This document shows positions 35,064 through 44,694 of a stretch of 64,000 bases of DNA, one piece after another (the stretch's first letter is position 1; the number at the start of each line of letters is the position of its first letter). Source of the DNA: Pseudomonadales bacterium. GTDB taxonomy: Bacteria > Pseudomonadota > Gammaproteobacteria > Pseudomonadales > Ketobacteraceae. The position numbers and the translations under genes were made by a program. The stretch is taken from the NCBI GenBank assembly GCA_002708905.1, contig PAPM01000008.1, positions 17,966-81,965 of the forward strand, written 5' to 3'. The notes below the pieces were generated by a model. It had not been told where the DNA came from and did no database searches. It was given only the letters and a program-made list of their open reading frames with translations.

Positions 35064-35774
35064 ATGTTCTTCTGCCTGCTGTGTCATGGATTAACCCCTC
35101 CCCAACAGGACCTGTGCCCGGCCTGTCGCCGGGACCTGCCCTGGAACCAGCACCACTGTGAGCGCTGCGCTGAGCCATGGCCTACTCCGTTTCACGGTCT
35201 TTGCCAGCTCTGTGTTGCCGATGAACCTTTCTATGACCAGTGCTTTGCTCCGTTTCGCTACGACTTCCCCGTTGACCAGCTGATTCTGCAGGGTAAGGGG
35301 GGCAAACGGGCGGAACTGCTGTATGCCTTGGGCAGATTGATGGCAGAAGCGCTGCTTCAGCAAGACGTTGTGTTGCCCGATGCAATCGTGCCGGTGCCCA
35401 TGCATCCCCAGAAACAAAACAAGCGAGGTTATAACCAGGCTGGTGTGCTGGCTCAGCTGATCGGCCGCCGCCTCGGCATTCCAGTTCACCACGATTTAGT
35501 CCTGAAAGTGCGTGAGCCCGGTGACCAGAAGAACCTGTCCCGTAGTGGACGCCAACACAATATTTCCCGGGCATTCCGCGTTCAGCGGAACCGGCTCAGA
35601 GCCTGCCAGCCACCTCTACGCCATATTGTGCTGCTGGACGATGTCATCACCACCGGCAGCACCATCAACCAACTGTCCAGACAACTGCGCAGCAGCGGCG
35701 TGGAACGGGTGGACGGTTGGGCCCTGGCCAGAACCGGCAAAGACATCTATACCCAGCCCTCCTCACCATTGTGA
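35064..35774 (+). CDS. comF: ComF-family phosphoribosyltransferase-like protein
   Basis: 236 residues from ATG 35064 (a TTG at 35058 is two codons longer). The N-terminal zinc-ribbon cysteines are CLLC, CPAC and CERC-like pairs followed by CQLC; then the FRYDFPVDQLILQGKGGKR segment and the PRTase-like motif VLLDDVITTGSTINQL near residue 190, with PVPMHPQKQNKRGYNQA before it. ComF/GntX proteins act in DNA uptake or competence. It is transcribed divergently from bioB with a BirA box in between; no clear ribosome-binding site is seen. Confidence 0.92.
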   Translation: MFFCLLCHGLTPPQQDLCPACRRDLPWNQHHCERCAEPWPTPFHGLCQLCVADEPFYDQCFAPFRYDFPVDQLILQGKGGKRAELLYALGRLMAEALLQQDVVLPDAIVPVPMHPQKQNKRGYNQAGVLAQLIGRRLGIPVHHDLVLKVREPGDQKNLSRSGRQHNISRAFRVQRNRLRACQPPLRHIVLLDDVITTGSTINQLSRQLRSSGVERVDGWALARTGKDIYTQPSSPL

Positions 35775-35822
35775 TAGGATGCGCTCTCCAATCATGCAAT
35801 AGAGCATCTGATACAGGTTGAT

Positions 35823-36815
35823 ATGAGCGAGATCGAACTGCACTCCAATTACGACCACCTGACACCGGACCTGGTGATCAATGCAGTGGAATCGCTGGGT
35901 TTCCTGTCCGATGCCCGTATTTTTCCGCTGAACAGCTATGAGAACCGTGTTTATCAGGTGGGTATCGAGGATGCCGATCCGGTGATCGTGAAGTTCTACC
36001 GACCGCAGCGCTGGAGCGATGCAGCCATCCAGGAAGAGCACCAGTACTCAATGGATCTGGCCGGTCTTGAGTTGCCGGCGGTTCCACCCATGGTTTTCGA
36101 AGGCAAGACTCTGCATTATTTTCAGGGCTACCGCTTTGCTGCATTTCGGCGCCAGGGTGGCCAGGCTCCTGAGCAGGATGATTTCGATCAGTTACTCTGG
36201 CTGGGCAGGCTGCTCGGAAGAATGCACAAAGTGGGCGGCACTACGCTGTTTCAATCACGCCCCTCCCTGACCGTGCAGCGGTTGGTGAGTGAACCCGCAG
36301 AATTCTTGTTAACTCACCCATTCCTGCCGGAATACCTGAAGCCCCGCTACCAGAATCTGATCGAGGATTTCACCGGGCGTTTTCAGGAGACATTTGATCA
36401 GGTCAAGCCCCAATGGATCCGCTGTCATGGGGATTGTCATGTGGGCAACATTCTGTGGCATCGCGAAACCGGCCCCTGGTTTGTGGACTTCGACGATTGT
36501 CAAAACGCTCCCGCCGTACAAGACCTGTGGATGCTGCTGGCAGGCAGTCGCCCGGAACAAATAGGTCAGTTCAGCGAACTACTCGAGGGCTATGAAGAGT
36601 TCAATGACTTCAACCGTCGTGAACTGCAACTGATCGAGCCCCTCCGTACCATGCGCATGATTTACTATGCGGGTTGGCTGGCAAGACGTTGGGATGACCC
36701 GGCCTTTACCACCAATTTCACCTGGTTCAATACCGATGCCTACTGGCAGAATCATGTGGGCAGTCTGGAAGAACAACGCCTGCTTCTGGACGATGACCCT
36801 TTCACTCTATATTGA
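35823..36815 (+). CDS. srkA: Stress-response Ser/Thr kinase SrkA (YihE/RdoA)
   Basis: 330 residues, APH/choline-kinase-like fold. Kinase features: the NSYENRVYQVGIEDADPVIVKFYRP phosphate-binding region with the ATP-contacting Lys, catalytic loop CHGDCHVGNILWH (Asp in HGDCH) and metal-binding DFDD. It matches the YihE/SrkA family, implicated in envelope-stress survival. The gene follows comF by 48 nt on the same strand and ends at a strong terminator. Confidence 0.93.
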   Translation: MSEIELHSNYDHLTPDLVINAVESLGFLSDARIFPLNSYENRVYQVGIEDADPVIVKFYRPQRWSDAAIQEEHQYSMDLAGLELPAVPPMVFEGKTLHYFQGYRFAAFRRQGGQAPEQDDFDQLLWLGRLLGRMHKVGGTTLFQSRPSLTVQRLVSEPAEFLLTHPFLPEYLKPRYQNLIEDFTGRFQETFDQVKPQWIRCHGDCHVGNILWHRETGPWFVDFDDCQNAPAVQDLWMLLAGSRPEQIGQFSELLEGYEEFNDFNRRELQLIEPLRTMRMIYYAGWLARRWDDPAFTTNFTWFNTDAYWQNHVGSLEEQRLLLDDDPFTLY

Positions 36816-36837
36816 ATCCTCTGATGTACGCGCAAAC

Positions 36838-36866
36838 AAAAAAGCCCGGGGTTCCCGGGCTTTTTT
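36838..36866. terminator. Bidirectional terminator after srkA
   Basis: A6-GCCCGGG-GTT-CCCGGGC-T6: symmetrical hairpin serving srkA (plus) and the reductase-like gene (minus), whose stop is 17 nt to its right. Confidence 0.92.
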
Positions 36867-36882
36867 CGCTCAATGTCGCGCG

Positions 36883-37878
36883 CTAGGCAACTTGCTTGAG
36901 CTGTGGTTCTTCCGGCAATCGGTCATACAATTCCTTAAGGGATTGTACTGGCTGCCCCAGCTTCTCGCCGTCTTCGATAAAGTGTTTCAGCATCATTCGG
37001 GTTTGCGGCGCCGTCTTCACAAACTGGAACTTGGCGTAAGACTCTGCATCCATAGGTGACAATACGCGCATCATCGGTAACGCCATTTTAACCCAGAACA
37101 AACTGAACAAACGCTCTGTCCAGTTCAAACGCTTGCCGAATTTTGCAGCCACAATGGATAGTGCTTCCTGCGCCGCAGCCACGGCCAGCTCCAAAGAGGA
37201 ACTGATACGCAATCGTCGAAAGGACCAGTTTTCCAGCTCCAGTAGTGCCACCAGCGGAATCATCATGGCAGAACGGTCAGCATAGATACGGGACGCATCC
37301 TGTTCCACTTTTACATTGAATCGGCCGGCAGCCATGGCACCGGCCACATCTGGTAGACGGAGTTCATTCCCGGAAAACTCAGCCGGCATCATGGGCAATA
37401 CCAGATAGGCCACGCCCTTTTTCTCCGCATCGGGGTGATAATCGGGAAGATCAGGCAACGGTGTCTGGTAACTGATGAAGTTCACAATGCCGCACACCAC
37501 CTGCTCCGGTGGAAAGACACTGTATACATAATCACGATCATCAAGGTCCGGCTGCAGCATGACGACGGTGGCATCACCGATGGCTGCCTTCAATTGTTCC
37601 AACCATCCGCCGCGTAAATCTGCCGAGGAGACGGTGAGCCACACCTGGTCCCACTTGGTTTGTTTGAGATCATCATAATGAGTGTAAATCCCGTCGGCTT
37701 CGAACCGCTCCGCAGCACCCAACCCACTGCGTCGACACCGATAAAGCGTAAATCCTTGTTTGCATTCTTCTTTGTATTTTTCTTTTACGAAGTAAGAGAC
37801 GGAAGCGCCACCGCGTTGCAGAAAGTGGCCATAAACCTGGCCCACGGCGCCCGCGCCTACTATTAATGCTGTTACCAC
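36883..37878 (-). CDS. Ketopantoate reductase (ApbA/PanE) N-domain protein
   Basis: 331 residues from a GTG that has GGAGGG 9 nt upstream; an in-frame GTG at 37902 would put that site inside the protein. The N-terminal Rossmann domain has the NADP-binding loop LIVGAGAVGQVYGHFLQRGG and VWLTVSSADL as in PanE/ApbA. The C-terminal half is divergent from canonical PanE, with no clear catalytic Lys region, so pantothenate synthesis is not assured. Transcribed alone, converging on srkA. Confidence 0.75.
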   Translation of the reverse strand: MVTALIVGAGAVGQVYGHFLQRGGASVSYFVKEKYKEECKQGFTLYRCRRSGLGAAERFEADGIYTHYDDLKQTKWDQVWLTVSSADLRGGWLEQLKAAIGDATVVMLQPDLDDRDYVYSVFPPEQVVCGIVNFISYQTPLPDLPDYHPDAEKKGVAYLVLPMMPAEFSGNELRLPDVAGAMAAGRFNVKVEQDASRIYADRSAMMIPLVALLELENWSFRRLRISSSLELAVAAAQEALSIVAAKFGKRLNWTERLFSLFWVKMALPMMRVLSPMDAESYAKFQFVKTAPQTRMMLKHFIEDGEKLGQPVQSLKELYDRLPEEPQLKQVA

Positions 37879-38072
37879 GTTGTTAGTCCCTCCGATAGTC
37901 ACAGTCTATTCGATATAAACACACCACCTGTGGGGTCACAAGCTATTGATTTGGGATAACGCTTTAATTTTTATATCATGTTGTTCTAATAGGTTTATAG
38001 TGAAAACGGAAACTTATAACCAACCGCCCATTCATCGCACCACCGACACCTAAAGAGCATTAACCTGTTGTT

Positions 38073-38516
38073 ATGGCTAAGAAAATCAAACTCAAAGAAC
38101 TTGCTGAAGCGGAAAACAAATGCGACCGCTGCTATGAGTCCAAATGCTGCCAGTATGTGACTCAGTGCATTGATGCACCCACCACCATGAAAGACTTTGA
38201 TCTGCTGCTGTGGCAGATCTCCCATAAAAACATCCATATATTCAAGGATGAGGAAGGCTGGTTTCTACTGATTTTGAACGAATGTGTTCATTTGCAGGAT
38301 GATGGCCGTTGCGGTATCTATGAGGTGCGCCCACTCATTTGCCGCGATCATACCAATGATTACTGCGAGTATGATGTCAGTATCAAGGATGGCAGTGAGC
38401 TGTATTTTGCAGGCTACGACGACCTCAACAAATACTGCCGCAAGCGTTTTAAAAGCTGGGACAAGCGCTTCAAGAAAAAGAGCTGGAAGAAGAACGCGGA
38501 ACCGATGCTGTCCTGA
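38073..38516 (+). CDS. YkgJ-family cysteine cluster protein
   Basis: 147 residues. Cysteine-cluster motif of the YkgJ/CxxCxxCC type: CDRCYESKCCQYVTQC near the N-terminus, then CVHLQDDGRCGIYEVRPLICRDH and later single cysteines. These likely bind an Fe-S cluster or zinc. The C-terminal 30 residues are strongly basic (KRFKSWDKRFKKKSWKK). It may be an enzyme subunit or a maturation factor; the role is unknown. It faces gspD across a shared terminator. Confidence 0.85.
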   Translation: MAKKIKLKELAEAENKCDRCYESKCCQYVTQCIDAPTTMKDFDLLLWQISHKNIHIFKDEEGWFLLILNECVHLQDDGRCGIYEVRPLICRDHTNDYCEYDVSIKDGSELYFAGYDDLNKYCRKRFKSWDKRFKKKSWKKNAEPMLS

Positions 38517-38537
38517 GGGCCAAAGTGGTGCTAAGGA

Positions 38538-38559
38538 AAGGGCCCAGTTAAGGGCCCTT
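38538..38559. terminator. Bidirectional terminator between ykgJ-type gene and gspD
   Basis: AAGGGCCC-AGTTAA-GGGCCCTT: 8-bp stem between convergent stops, flanked by short A/T stretches. Confidence 0.75.
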
Positions 38560-38564
38560 CCTGC

Positions 38565-40592
38565 TTATTCTATCGTTGATTCAGCTTCATCATCTGAAGG
38601 CTGAATCCCAAAACGTAAACCGTTCTTCAACACATCCCGGGCATCTTCAGGGAAGGCGGAGCGTGCTTCTCTCTCAATATTGCCATACTGATCTATACGC
38701 AGACTCAAGCCCCGCATCTGATCGTATTTATCCTGGCTGACTTTATTGGCAGAGACATCATCTCTCACTATGGTCGGTTGCAAAAACAGCAACAGATTGC
38801 GCTTGGTAATTTTCTCTTCCGTGGCACGGAAGAGCACGCCTAAAAGGGGAACATCTCCCAGCAGGGGTACCTTTTTAACCACCTTTTCCAGGTCATCCCT
38901 CACCAAACCACCGGTGACAATGACCTCCCGATCATTCGCCAGAATCACAGACTTAACCGAGCGCTTCTGGGTGGAAATATCGGCCGCACCACTAATGGTC
39001 TCACTGCTGACGTTGGAGACCTCTTGTACCAACTGCAGCCGCACCACATTACCATCGTTGATTTGAGGCGTGACCCGCAGGGTTAAACCGACGTCCTGAC
39101 GCTCAATGGTCTGGAAGGGATTATCGTTGTTATTGCCCAGACTGGTGCCGGTGATGAACGGCACGTTTTCACCCACAATGATTTCAGCTTCTTCGTTATC
39201 CAGGGTCATAATGCTGGGTGTGGACAGCAGGTTGGTGTTGGAATTGGATTCCACCGCCTGAATAATCACCCCCATCTTCACATCACCACTTTCATTGGCT
39301 CCGCCTGCCAACAACCCGGAAAAGTTCGCAGCCTCCGCTCCGCCTTCGCCACCTTCAATCAACCCGGCAATGGCAGATAGGGGTAACTGCCCGGAAGCCG
39401 CCAAACTGGTTCCCGCCAAGCCATTGGCCGGATCACCATAGCCCCACTGCACCCCCAAAGCTTCACTGGCACTGCCAGACACTTCTACAAACGCGGCCTC
39501 AATCAACACCTGGGCACGCCGAACATCCAATTGGTCGACAATATTGCGAACTTCCGCCAGGTCAGCCGGGGCCGCACGCACGATCAACGCGTTAAGGGTT
39601 TCATCCGCCTGGATCGTAATATCACCGGAAGTTGCCGTGGGCGTGGCCAGACTGGCAGCTGCCGCCGCTGCGCCTGGACGGCCACTGGAAGAGGATCGGC
39701 TGGAGGCTGTTGCCGATTGACCGGAGACTAAAGCGCTCAGGATCTCCGCCACTTTCTCTGCTTCAGCATGACGCAGGTAAATAACCTGGGTAGAGCCCGT
39801 ACTTTCAACCGGACGGTCCAAATCCACGACCAGCGCTTTAACCCGCGCCCGTGCCGACTTTTCGCCTCGCAGGATTAAGCGATTGGTACGCTCTTCAGCC
39901 ACCACTCTGACCCGTACATTACCGGAACTGCGTGATGACTTCTTACTGCCGGTTTCTACCGGAGTAAGCTGTTCCAGGGTCTTCACCACATCGCCCACCC
40001 AGGCGTATTTCAACTGCACCACTTCCACTTCTTCACTTTCGGCGCTATCGATACGGCGGATGATTTCGATAATTCGACCAATGTTATTGGCATGATCACT
40101 GATGATTAGCGCATTGGCAGAACTCACGGCAGCCAGATGACCATATTGGGGAACCATGGGTCGCAGAATCGGCACCAACTCGGTCGCATTGGTGTTCTCA
40201 ACCGGAATCACCCGAGTGACCATTTTTTCGTTGGATAAACCACCACTGGTCAGCGGCAAATCCTCTTGTTTGGCACCCTGAGTGGGCACAATCTTAACCA
40301 CGTTACCGGTTTTCACGGCAGCATAACCGTGGATGCGCAGCACGCTCTGGAACATGTCGAAGATATCGTCTGAAGACATTTCCGTGTTGGAAACCACCGT
40401 CACTTCCCCCTTAACCCTAGGGTCGACGATGAAGCTGTAACCGGTAATATCCGAAACCTGTTCGATGAAGGTACGGATATCCGCCTTCTTCATGTTTATT
40501 TTCCAGGCCCCTTCATTTTGAGGCGCTGCCCAAGCCATCACAGGCAGCATCACCACCAGGGCCAACGTCATCAGCATTCGCGTTATTCGCAT
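38565..40592 (-). CDS. gspD: Type II secretion secretin GspD
   Basis: 675 residues from the ATG that begins a clean signal peptide (RMLMTLALVVMLPVMAWA before APQ); longer starts at 40625 and 40646 remain possible. It forms the outer-membrane secretin pore. Domains are N0 (WKINMKKADIRTFIEQVSDITGYSFIVDPRVKG), N1-N3 with repeated VVQLKYAWVGDVV and VIYLRHAEAEKVAEIL strands, a Ser/Ala-rich N3 loop, and the C-terminal secretin domain (VGENVPFITGTS, ERQDVGLTLRVTPQI, VPLLGDVPLLGVLF). It follows gspC by about 60 nt. Confidence 0.95.
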   Translation of the reverse strand: MRITRMLMTLALVVMLPVMAWAAPQNEGAWKINMKKADIRTFIEQVSDITGYSFIVDPRVKGEVTVVSNTEMSSDDIFDMFQSVLRIHGYAAVKTGNVVKIVPTQGAKQEDLPLTSGGLSNEKMVTRVIPVENTNATELVPILRPMVPQYGHLAAVSSANALIISDHANNIGRIIEIIRRIDSAESEEVEVVQLKYAWVGDVVKTLEQLTPVETGSKKSSRSSGNVRVRVVAEERTNRLILRGEKSARARVKALVVDLDRPVESTGSTQVIYLRHAEAEKVAEILSALVSGQSATASSRSSSSGRPGAAAAAASLATPTATSGDITIQADETLNALIVRAAPADLAEVRNIVDQLDVRRAQVLIEAAFVEVSGSASEALGVQWGYGDPANGLAGTSLAASGQLPLSAIAGLIEGGEGGAEAANFSGLLAGGANESGDVKMGVIIQAVESNSNTNLLSTPSIMTLDNEEAEIIVGENVPFITGTSLGNNNDNPFQTIERQDVGLTLRVTPQINDGNVVRLQLVQEVSNVSSETISGAADISTQKRSVKSVILANDREVIVTGGLVRDDLEKVVKKVPLLGDVPLLGVLFRATEEKITKRNLLLFLQPTIVRDDVSANKVSQDKYDQMRGLSLRIDQYGNIEREARSAFPEDARDVLKNGLRFGIQPSDDEAESTIE

Positions 40593-40654
40593 ATTCGTCT
40601 CGCTTCCGAGCCACCGATTTTTCATATTCGTTCTATCCAAAAACATGCTGTTGC

Positions 40655-41617
40655 TTACAGCCCCGGAAGGGCGACCTCCGAATCAAACTGCCGACCATTG
40701 CGCTCCATCGACACCCTTACGGAGCCATCCTGCATCACTTGCTCAATCAGGGCGACATCCTGGGAAGGATCCCCCAGGTTGCGGCCGTTCACCGCCAAAA
40801 TCACGTCCCCCGGCCTGGCGCCGATTGCAGCCAACATGGGGTTGGGGCTGTCCGACACCTTGTAGCCACGGCCGTTGTTGGATGCCAGACCGAATTGCCC
40901 CAACACCTCTCCCGGGTCCTGTTCAATTTGTTCACGCAGAGTACTGACCATCTGTTGTGCCATCGCAGTTTGAGCCTGCTGGCTGGCGATACTCGAAGTA
41001 GGGCCACTACCGAAGCCGGGCCGGCCATTAGGTGCGCGCCCGCTGGAGGTGGTCCTCGAGTTTCGAGAGGTACGACTGCGACTATTGGCATCACCACTGG
41101 ATCGGGTCAAACCACCTTTCGCATTTTCAGGAAAATACAAGGCTTCCAACTGCCCGTTACGATTCAACAACACACGATCCTGATATACCGCTGCCAGCGT
41201 CACATTGCCGGGAACCTTATCGCCGATTCGATAAAGTTTGCTGTCTTTGCGGGCCTCCGCGATCATGGCTGTGGAGCGATCTTCAACCGGGGCGATAAAC
41301 ACGGCCTGCAGTTCGAGACTCAGCCGCGTAACGGGTGCATTGACGTCCTTGGGCTGTTCTGTCTTCACCGCCTTCTGGCCCTCTTTACCAAACAGGGACC
41401 ACATCGCGATGGCTGAGGTGTCAATCTTATCCTGCTGACCGGAAGGGCTGCTCACTGAATTTTGTTGGCCATAAAGGGAAGGCGCTGAACCCACAGAAGT
41501 GTCTACGAACAGGTACACGAGCTTCACCAGCACAAAGGCTGTCGCCACCACCAGCACCAGGCAAGTGGCCGAATTTGCTCTTCTAACCCAAGGATTTAAT
41601 TGGGTGTCCGCTGTCAA
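40655..41617 (-). CDS. gspC: Type II secretion protein GspC
   Basis: 320 residues. It has one N-terminal membrane helix (about 18-37), a periplasmic homology region (LSLELQAVFIAPVEDRSTAMIAEARKDSKLYRIGDKVPGNVTLAAVYQDRVLLNRNGQLEALYF) that contacts the secretin N0 domain, a Ser/Arg/Gly-rich linker, and a C-terminal PDZ domain (YKVSDSPNPMLAAIGARPGDVILAVNGRNLGDPSQ). It couples the inner-membrane platform to GspD. Located between gspN and gspD. Confidence 0.92.
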   Translation of the reverse strand: MTADTQLNPWVRRANSATCLVLVVATAFVLVKLVYLFVDTSVGSAPSLYGQQNSVSSPSGQQDKIDTSAIAMWSLFGKEGQKAVKTEQPKDVNAPVTRLSLELQAVFIAPVEDRSTAMIAEARKDSKLYRIGDKVPGNVTLAAVYQDRVLLNRNGQLEALYFPENAKGGLTRSSGDANSRSRTSRNSRTTSSGRAPNGRPGFGSGPTSSIASQQAQTAMAQQMVSTLREQIEQDPGEVLGQFGLASNNGRGYKVSDSPNPMLAAIGARPGDVILAVNGRNLGDPSQDVALIEQVMQDGSVRVSMERNGRQFDSEVALPGL

Positions 41618-41743
41618 AGTTTTCTCCTGACGTCCAGGGTGCTTATTCTTGTTGTTTGAGCCTCACTTTACCGCAAGGTTCAACGGATGCGAATAAGACC
41701 GTACTCTTTAATAACAGATTAGCAGTGAATACTTACAATGCTC

Positions 41744-42493
41744 TTAAAAGGGTAATGGCTGCTGCATGTTAACCAGCACTTTGTCATCGTCGCCAGCGGA
41801 TTCCATACCCGCCAGCGATAACACCCGTTGCAGCACTTTCAGACTGCCCAGGCCTTTCTCCGGTAACAGCCCTGCTTCACCCAGAAGTTGATTACCTTTT
41901 GCTTCCGTCACAGTCAGGAACAAATTACCGTCCTCTTCTCTCACCTGACCATTCACAGGAGGTATGTCCAGCGGTGTACGAGAGCCCGTTGCGGGCGCTT
42001 TCACCCGACCGCCGGACCACCGAATCCAGCCCTCCGCGGTGGTAATGGTATTACCGGAAAGGTTTATCGAGATGTCTTCGACATTGATCACGCCGGAAGC
42101 CGATATACCAAACTGCCTTAGGGATTGATTCAAGAGATCGGCCTGCACGTCACCATTGAGGTGCGACACGCCGGTCCCCCACAAGCCCCAGTGGCCGGAA
42201 CCGTTTACCCGGAATTCATTGCCTTCTGCCCGCAATCCAACGGACACTTCACCGAGCAGCAGACGCAGCCCTTTCAGGTTCCAGTCCAGAACTAAAGGCC
42301 CCCTTACGAATTGAGTTCGTAATCGGCCCACCGCGTAACCATTCCAGACCGTGCCGCCGACCCGCTCCACCTGGACCGGTAGCCCCCCGGCACTGCCGGA
42401 CACCATGCTCCACAATACGCTGGCGGGAAATAAGGCCACGGCGAATACAACGCTGGACAGCACGCCGATGAGAATCAGATTGCGTATTTTCAT
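41744..42493 (-). CDS. gspN: Type II secretion protein GspN
   Basis: 249 residues with one N-terminal membrane segment (ILIGVLSSVVFAVALFPASVLWSMV). The rest matches GspN: WNGYAVGRLRTQFVRGPLVLDWNLKGLRLLLGEVSVGLRAEG, LNGDVQADLLNQSLRQFG, and the segment with GRVKAPATGSRTPLDIPPVNGQVREEDGNLFLTV. GspN is an accessory inner-membrane component. It starts the gspN-C-D group; the remaining gsp genes are not in this window. Confidence 0.88.
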   Translation of the reverse strand: MKIRNLILIGVLSSVVFAVALFPASVLWSMVSGSAGGLPVQVERVGGTVWNGYAVGRLRTQFVRGPLVLDWNLKGLRLLLGEVSVGLRAEGNEFRVNGSGHWGLWGTGVSHLNGDVQADLLNQSLRQFGISASGVINVEDISINLSGNTITTAEGWIRWSGGRVKAPATGSRTPLDIPPVNGQVREEDGNLFLTVTEAKGNQLLGEAGLLPEKGLGSLKVLQRVLSLAGMESAGDDDKVLVNMQQPLPF

Positions 42494-42559
42494 GACTCGG
42501 GACGAAAGGGATCCCTCTCCTATTCTACTTCTAGCTTATTTTTATTAGTTTACGCCAAA

Positions 42560-42592
42560 GGGCCAGCTTAACATACTTTGTTAGCCTGGCCC
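42560..42592 (-). terminator. Weak hairpin downstream of ssb
   Basis: GGGCCAG/CTGGCCC 7-bp stem with further pairing (TTAACA/TGTTAG) in the loop, 25 nt after the ssb stop. The T-tract is only three bases. Confidence 0.45.
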
Positions 42593-42617
42593 CATTGCCA
42601 GAGAGGACAGTTTTTGC

Positions 42618-43103
42618 CTAGAACGGGATATCGTCTTCAAAATCAGAACCCGCCGGGGAAGAATTACTGCTGCCACCGGAGGACGGTTGGGATGACGCCA
42701 TCTGAGCTTCCGGCATTTGATCGTAACCGGAGAAACCATCGTCAGAACCGGAGCCAGAGCCTCCACGGGAATCCAGCATCTGCATTTCGTTGGCAACTAT
42801 CTCGGTGGTGTAGCGATCATTTCCACTCTGGTCCTGCCACTTTCGAGTGCGCAAAGAGCCTTCCACATAGACCTTGGTGCCCTTCTTCAGGTATTCACCG
42901 GCAATCTCGGCCAGGCGGTTGAAAAAAACCACCCGGTGCCACTCAGTCCGCTCCTGCATCTGCCCGGAATTCTTATCCTTCCAGGTTTCACTGGTAGCGA
43001 TGGATACATTGGTCACGGCCCCGCCGCTTGGCATGTAGCGGGTCTCCGGATCCTGTCCGAGATTTCCCACCAAAATGACTTTATTCACTCCGCGTTGCGC
43101 CAT
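42618..43103 (-). CDS. ssb: Single-stranded DNA-binding protein SSB
   Basis: 161 residues. The OB-fold opens [58 protein letters not shown] and ends in a Gly/Ser-rich linker. The acidic protein-docking tip is DDDIPF. Binds and protects ssDNA in replication, repair and recombination. It lies 33 nt downstream of the MFS gene and divergent from uvrA beyond it, as in Pseudomonas. Confidence 0.97.
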   Translation of the reverse strand: MAQRGVNKVILVGNLGQDPETRYMPSGGAVTNVSIATSETWKDKNSGQMQERTEWHRVVFFNRLAEIAGEYLKKGTKVYVEGSLRTRKWQDQSGNDRYTTEIVANEMQMLDSRGGSGSGSDDGFSGYDQMPEAQMASSQPSSGGSSNSSPAGSDFEDDIPF

Positions 43104-43136
43104 GAGATTCTCCAGTTGTCAAAAAACTTTATTATT

Positions 43137-44519
43137 TCAGGCTGGTTCTGCCTGACTTTGTAGTGAAGGCTGATGTGACAATCGCATCAATTGTTCTCTA
43201 TCCAGACGCGCATTGTCCACTTTTAAATAGGCTGCCCTTTCTTCCTTCACCACGACAGCCTCTTCCACGCCGGTTACCCCCATCAGGCGGGTAACCCAAA
43301 CCCCGGCATCCAGCTCGCCCTCATCCTGAAGCGGTAGGGTCACACTTTGCAGGTAGGGCGGCTGCTTCATGGACAGGGCAAACAAGAACCAGATACTGAT
43401 AACCGTCGCGCCCACCACATAAACAGCACTGTCACCATAGTGTCCGAGCAACCAACCTCCCCCCGCACCCCCGGTGAAGGCACCCAGGAACTGGCAGGTA
43501 GAGTACACCCCCATGGATGTTCCTTTATAGCCAGGGGCGGCAATCTTGCTCACCAGGGACGGCAATAGCGCCTCTAACAGGTTAAAGCCCCAGAAAAACA
43601 CAAACAAGCCCAGAGCGATTGACCACAAGTTGGTGTGCCACTGGCTCAAAGCCATCAACGACAGCCCCAACAGCGCCACGCCGAGCATGAACACCTGTTT
43701 GATCTTGCGGGCTTTCTCTGCCACGATCATGAGCGGTAACATTAAGACAAAAGACAGGAAAAGAATCGGCAGATACACCATCCAATGATGGTCTTTATCC
43801 ACCCCAGCCTGATGCAGCAGCCATCCGGGCATCACCACAAACATGGCGGTCAGCACCATGTGCAGGGAAAACACACCAAAATCCAACCGCAGCAGACTGG
43901 GATTCTTCAATACGTCAGAGAGATGATCCGCCATGGGGCGGGTATCACGCAGCACCCGACGCTCATCCGGCGTCGGCACCACCCAAAGGGTCAGGGCAAC
44001 ACCGAAACCAGCCAGGATAGCAGTAAAAATGAATAGACCTTCCAGCTGAAACCAACCGGACAAAACCGGACCGGCGATCAAGGCCAGTGCAAAAGACATC
44101 CCGATGCTGGCACCCACCATCGCCATCGCCTTGGCACGCTGATCATCCCGGGTCAGATCTGCCAGCAGCGCCATCACTGCACTGGCAATGGCACCAGCGC
44201 CCTGCAGGGTTCGACCGGCGATCACGCCGTAGATGGTCTCAGCCTCAGCCGCCACCAGACTGCCCACCAGGAAAATCAACAACCCCGCAACGATCACCGG
44301 CTTGCGACCAATGCGGTCCGACAGCAACCCAAACGGGATCTGAAGCAGCGCCTGGGTAAGCCCGTAAGCGCCGATTGCCAAACCGATCAAGGTGGGCGTC
44401 GCCCCCGCCAAATCCTGACCATAGAGTGCGAATACCGGCAGAATCATAAACAATCCCAGCATTCTCAAGGCAAACAGACTGGCGAGGGACCAAGTGGCCC
44501 GGATTTCAAAGGAATTCAT
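43137..44519 (-). CDS. MFS exporter, YajR-like with C-terminal YAM domain
   Basis: 460 residues, twelve predicted membrane helices. The MFS motif A is FGLLSDRIGRKPVIVAG between helices 2 and 3. After the last helix (about 390), a soluble domain VWVTRLMGVTGVEEAVVVKEERAAYLKVDNARLDREQL resembles the ferredoxin-like YAM domain of YajR. Drug/proton antiport is the expected class; substrates are unknown. It sits between ssb and uvrA, where Pseudomonas has a homologous MFS gene. Confidence 0.9.
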   Translation of the reverse strand: MNSFEIRATWSLASLFALRMLGLFMILPVFALYGQDLAGATPTLIGLAIGAYGLTQALLQIPFGLLSDRIGRKPVIVAGLLIFLVGSLVAAEAETIYGVIAGRTLQGAGAIASAVMALLADLTRDDQRAKAMAMVGASIGMSFALALIAGPVLSGWFQLEGLFIFTAILAGFGVALTLWVVPTPDERRVLRDTRPMADHLSDVLKNPSLLRLDFGVFSLHMVLTAMFVVMPGWLLHQAGVDKDHHWMVYLPILFLSFVLMLPLMIVAEKARKIKQVFMLGVALLGLSLMALSQWHTNLWSIALGLFVFFWGFNLLEALLPSLVSKIAAPGYKGTSMGVYSTCQFLGAFTGGAGGGWLLGHYGDSAVYVVGATVISIWFLFALSMKQPPYLQSVTLPLQDEGELDAGVWVTRLMGVTGVEEAVVVKEERAAYLKVDNARLDREQLMRLSHQPSLQSQAEPA

Positions 44520-44694
44520 AGTTACTTCAATTATCCAATCAAGCGGTCGATTCTACCATTTATGGGTCGAATCTCGTAGTGGCTCAGACGACTAACCAGC
44601 CACCTTCCTGCCCTCTCCTTGACAGACCACCTAATCACTAGTTCCCGCCATCCAATATCTTTATACTTGCGGGTTTATTTTGCGGGGGATCACG

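Noticed and set aside
44520..44694. SOS (LexA) box between the MFS gene and uvrA
   Set aside because: The nearest CTG...CAG pair has 12 rather than 10 bases between the half-sites and lacks the AT-rich core.
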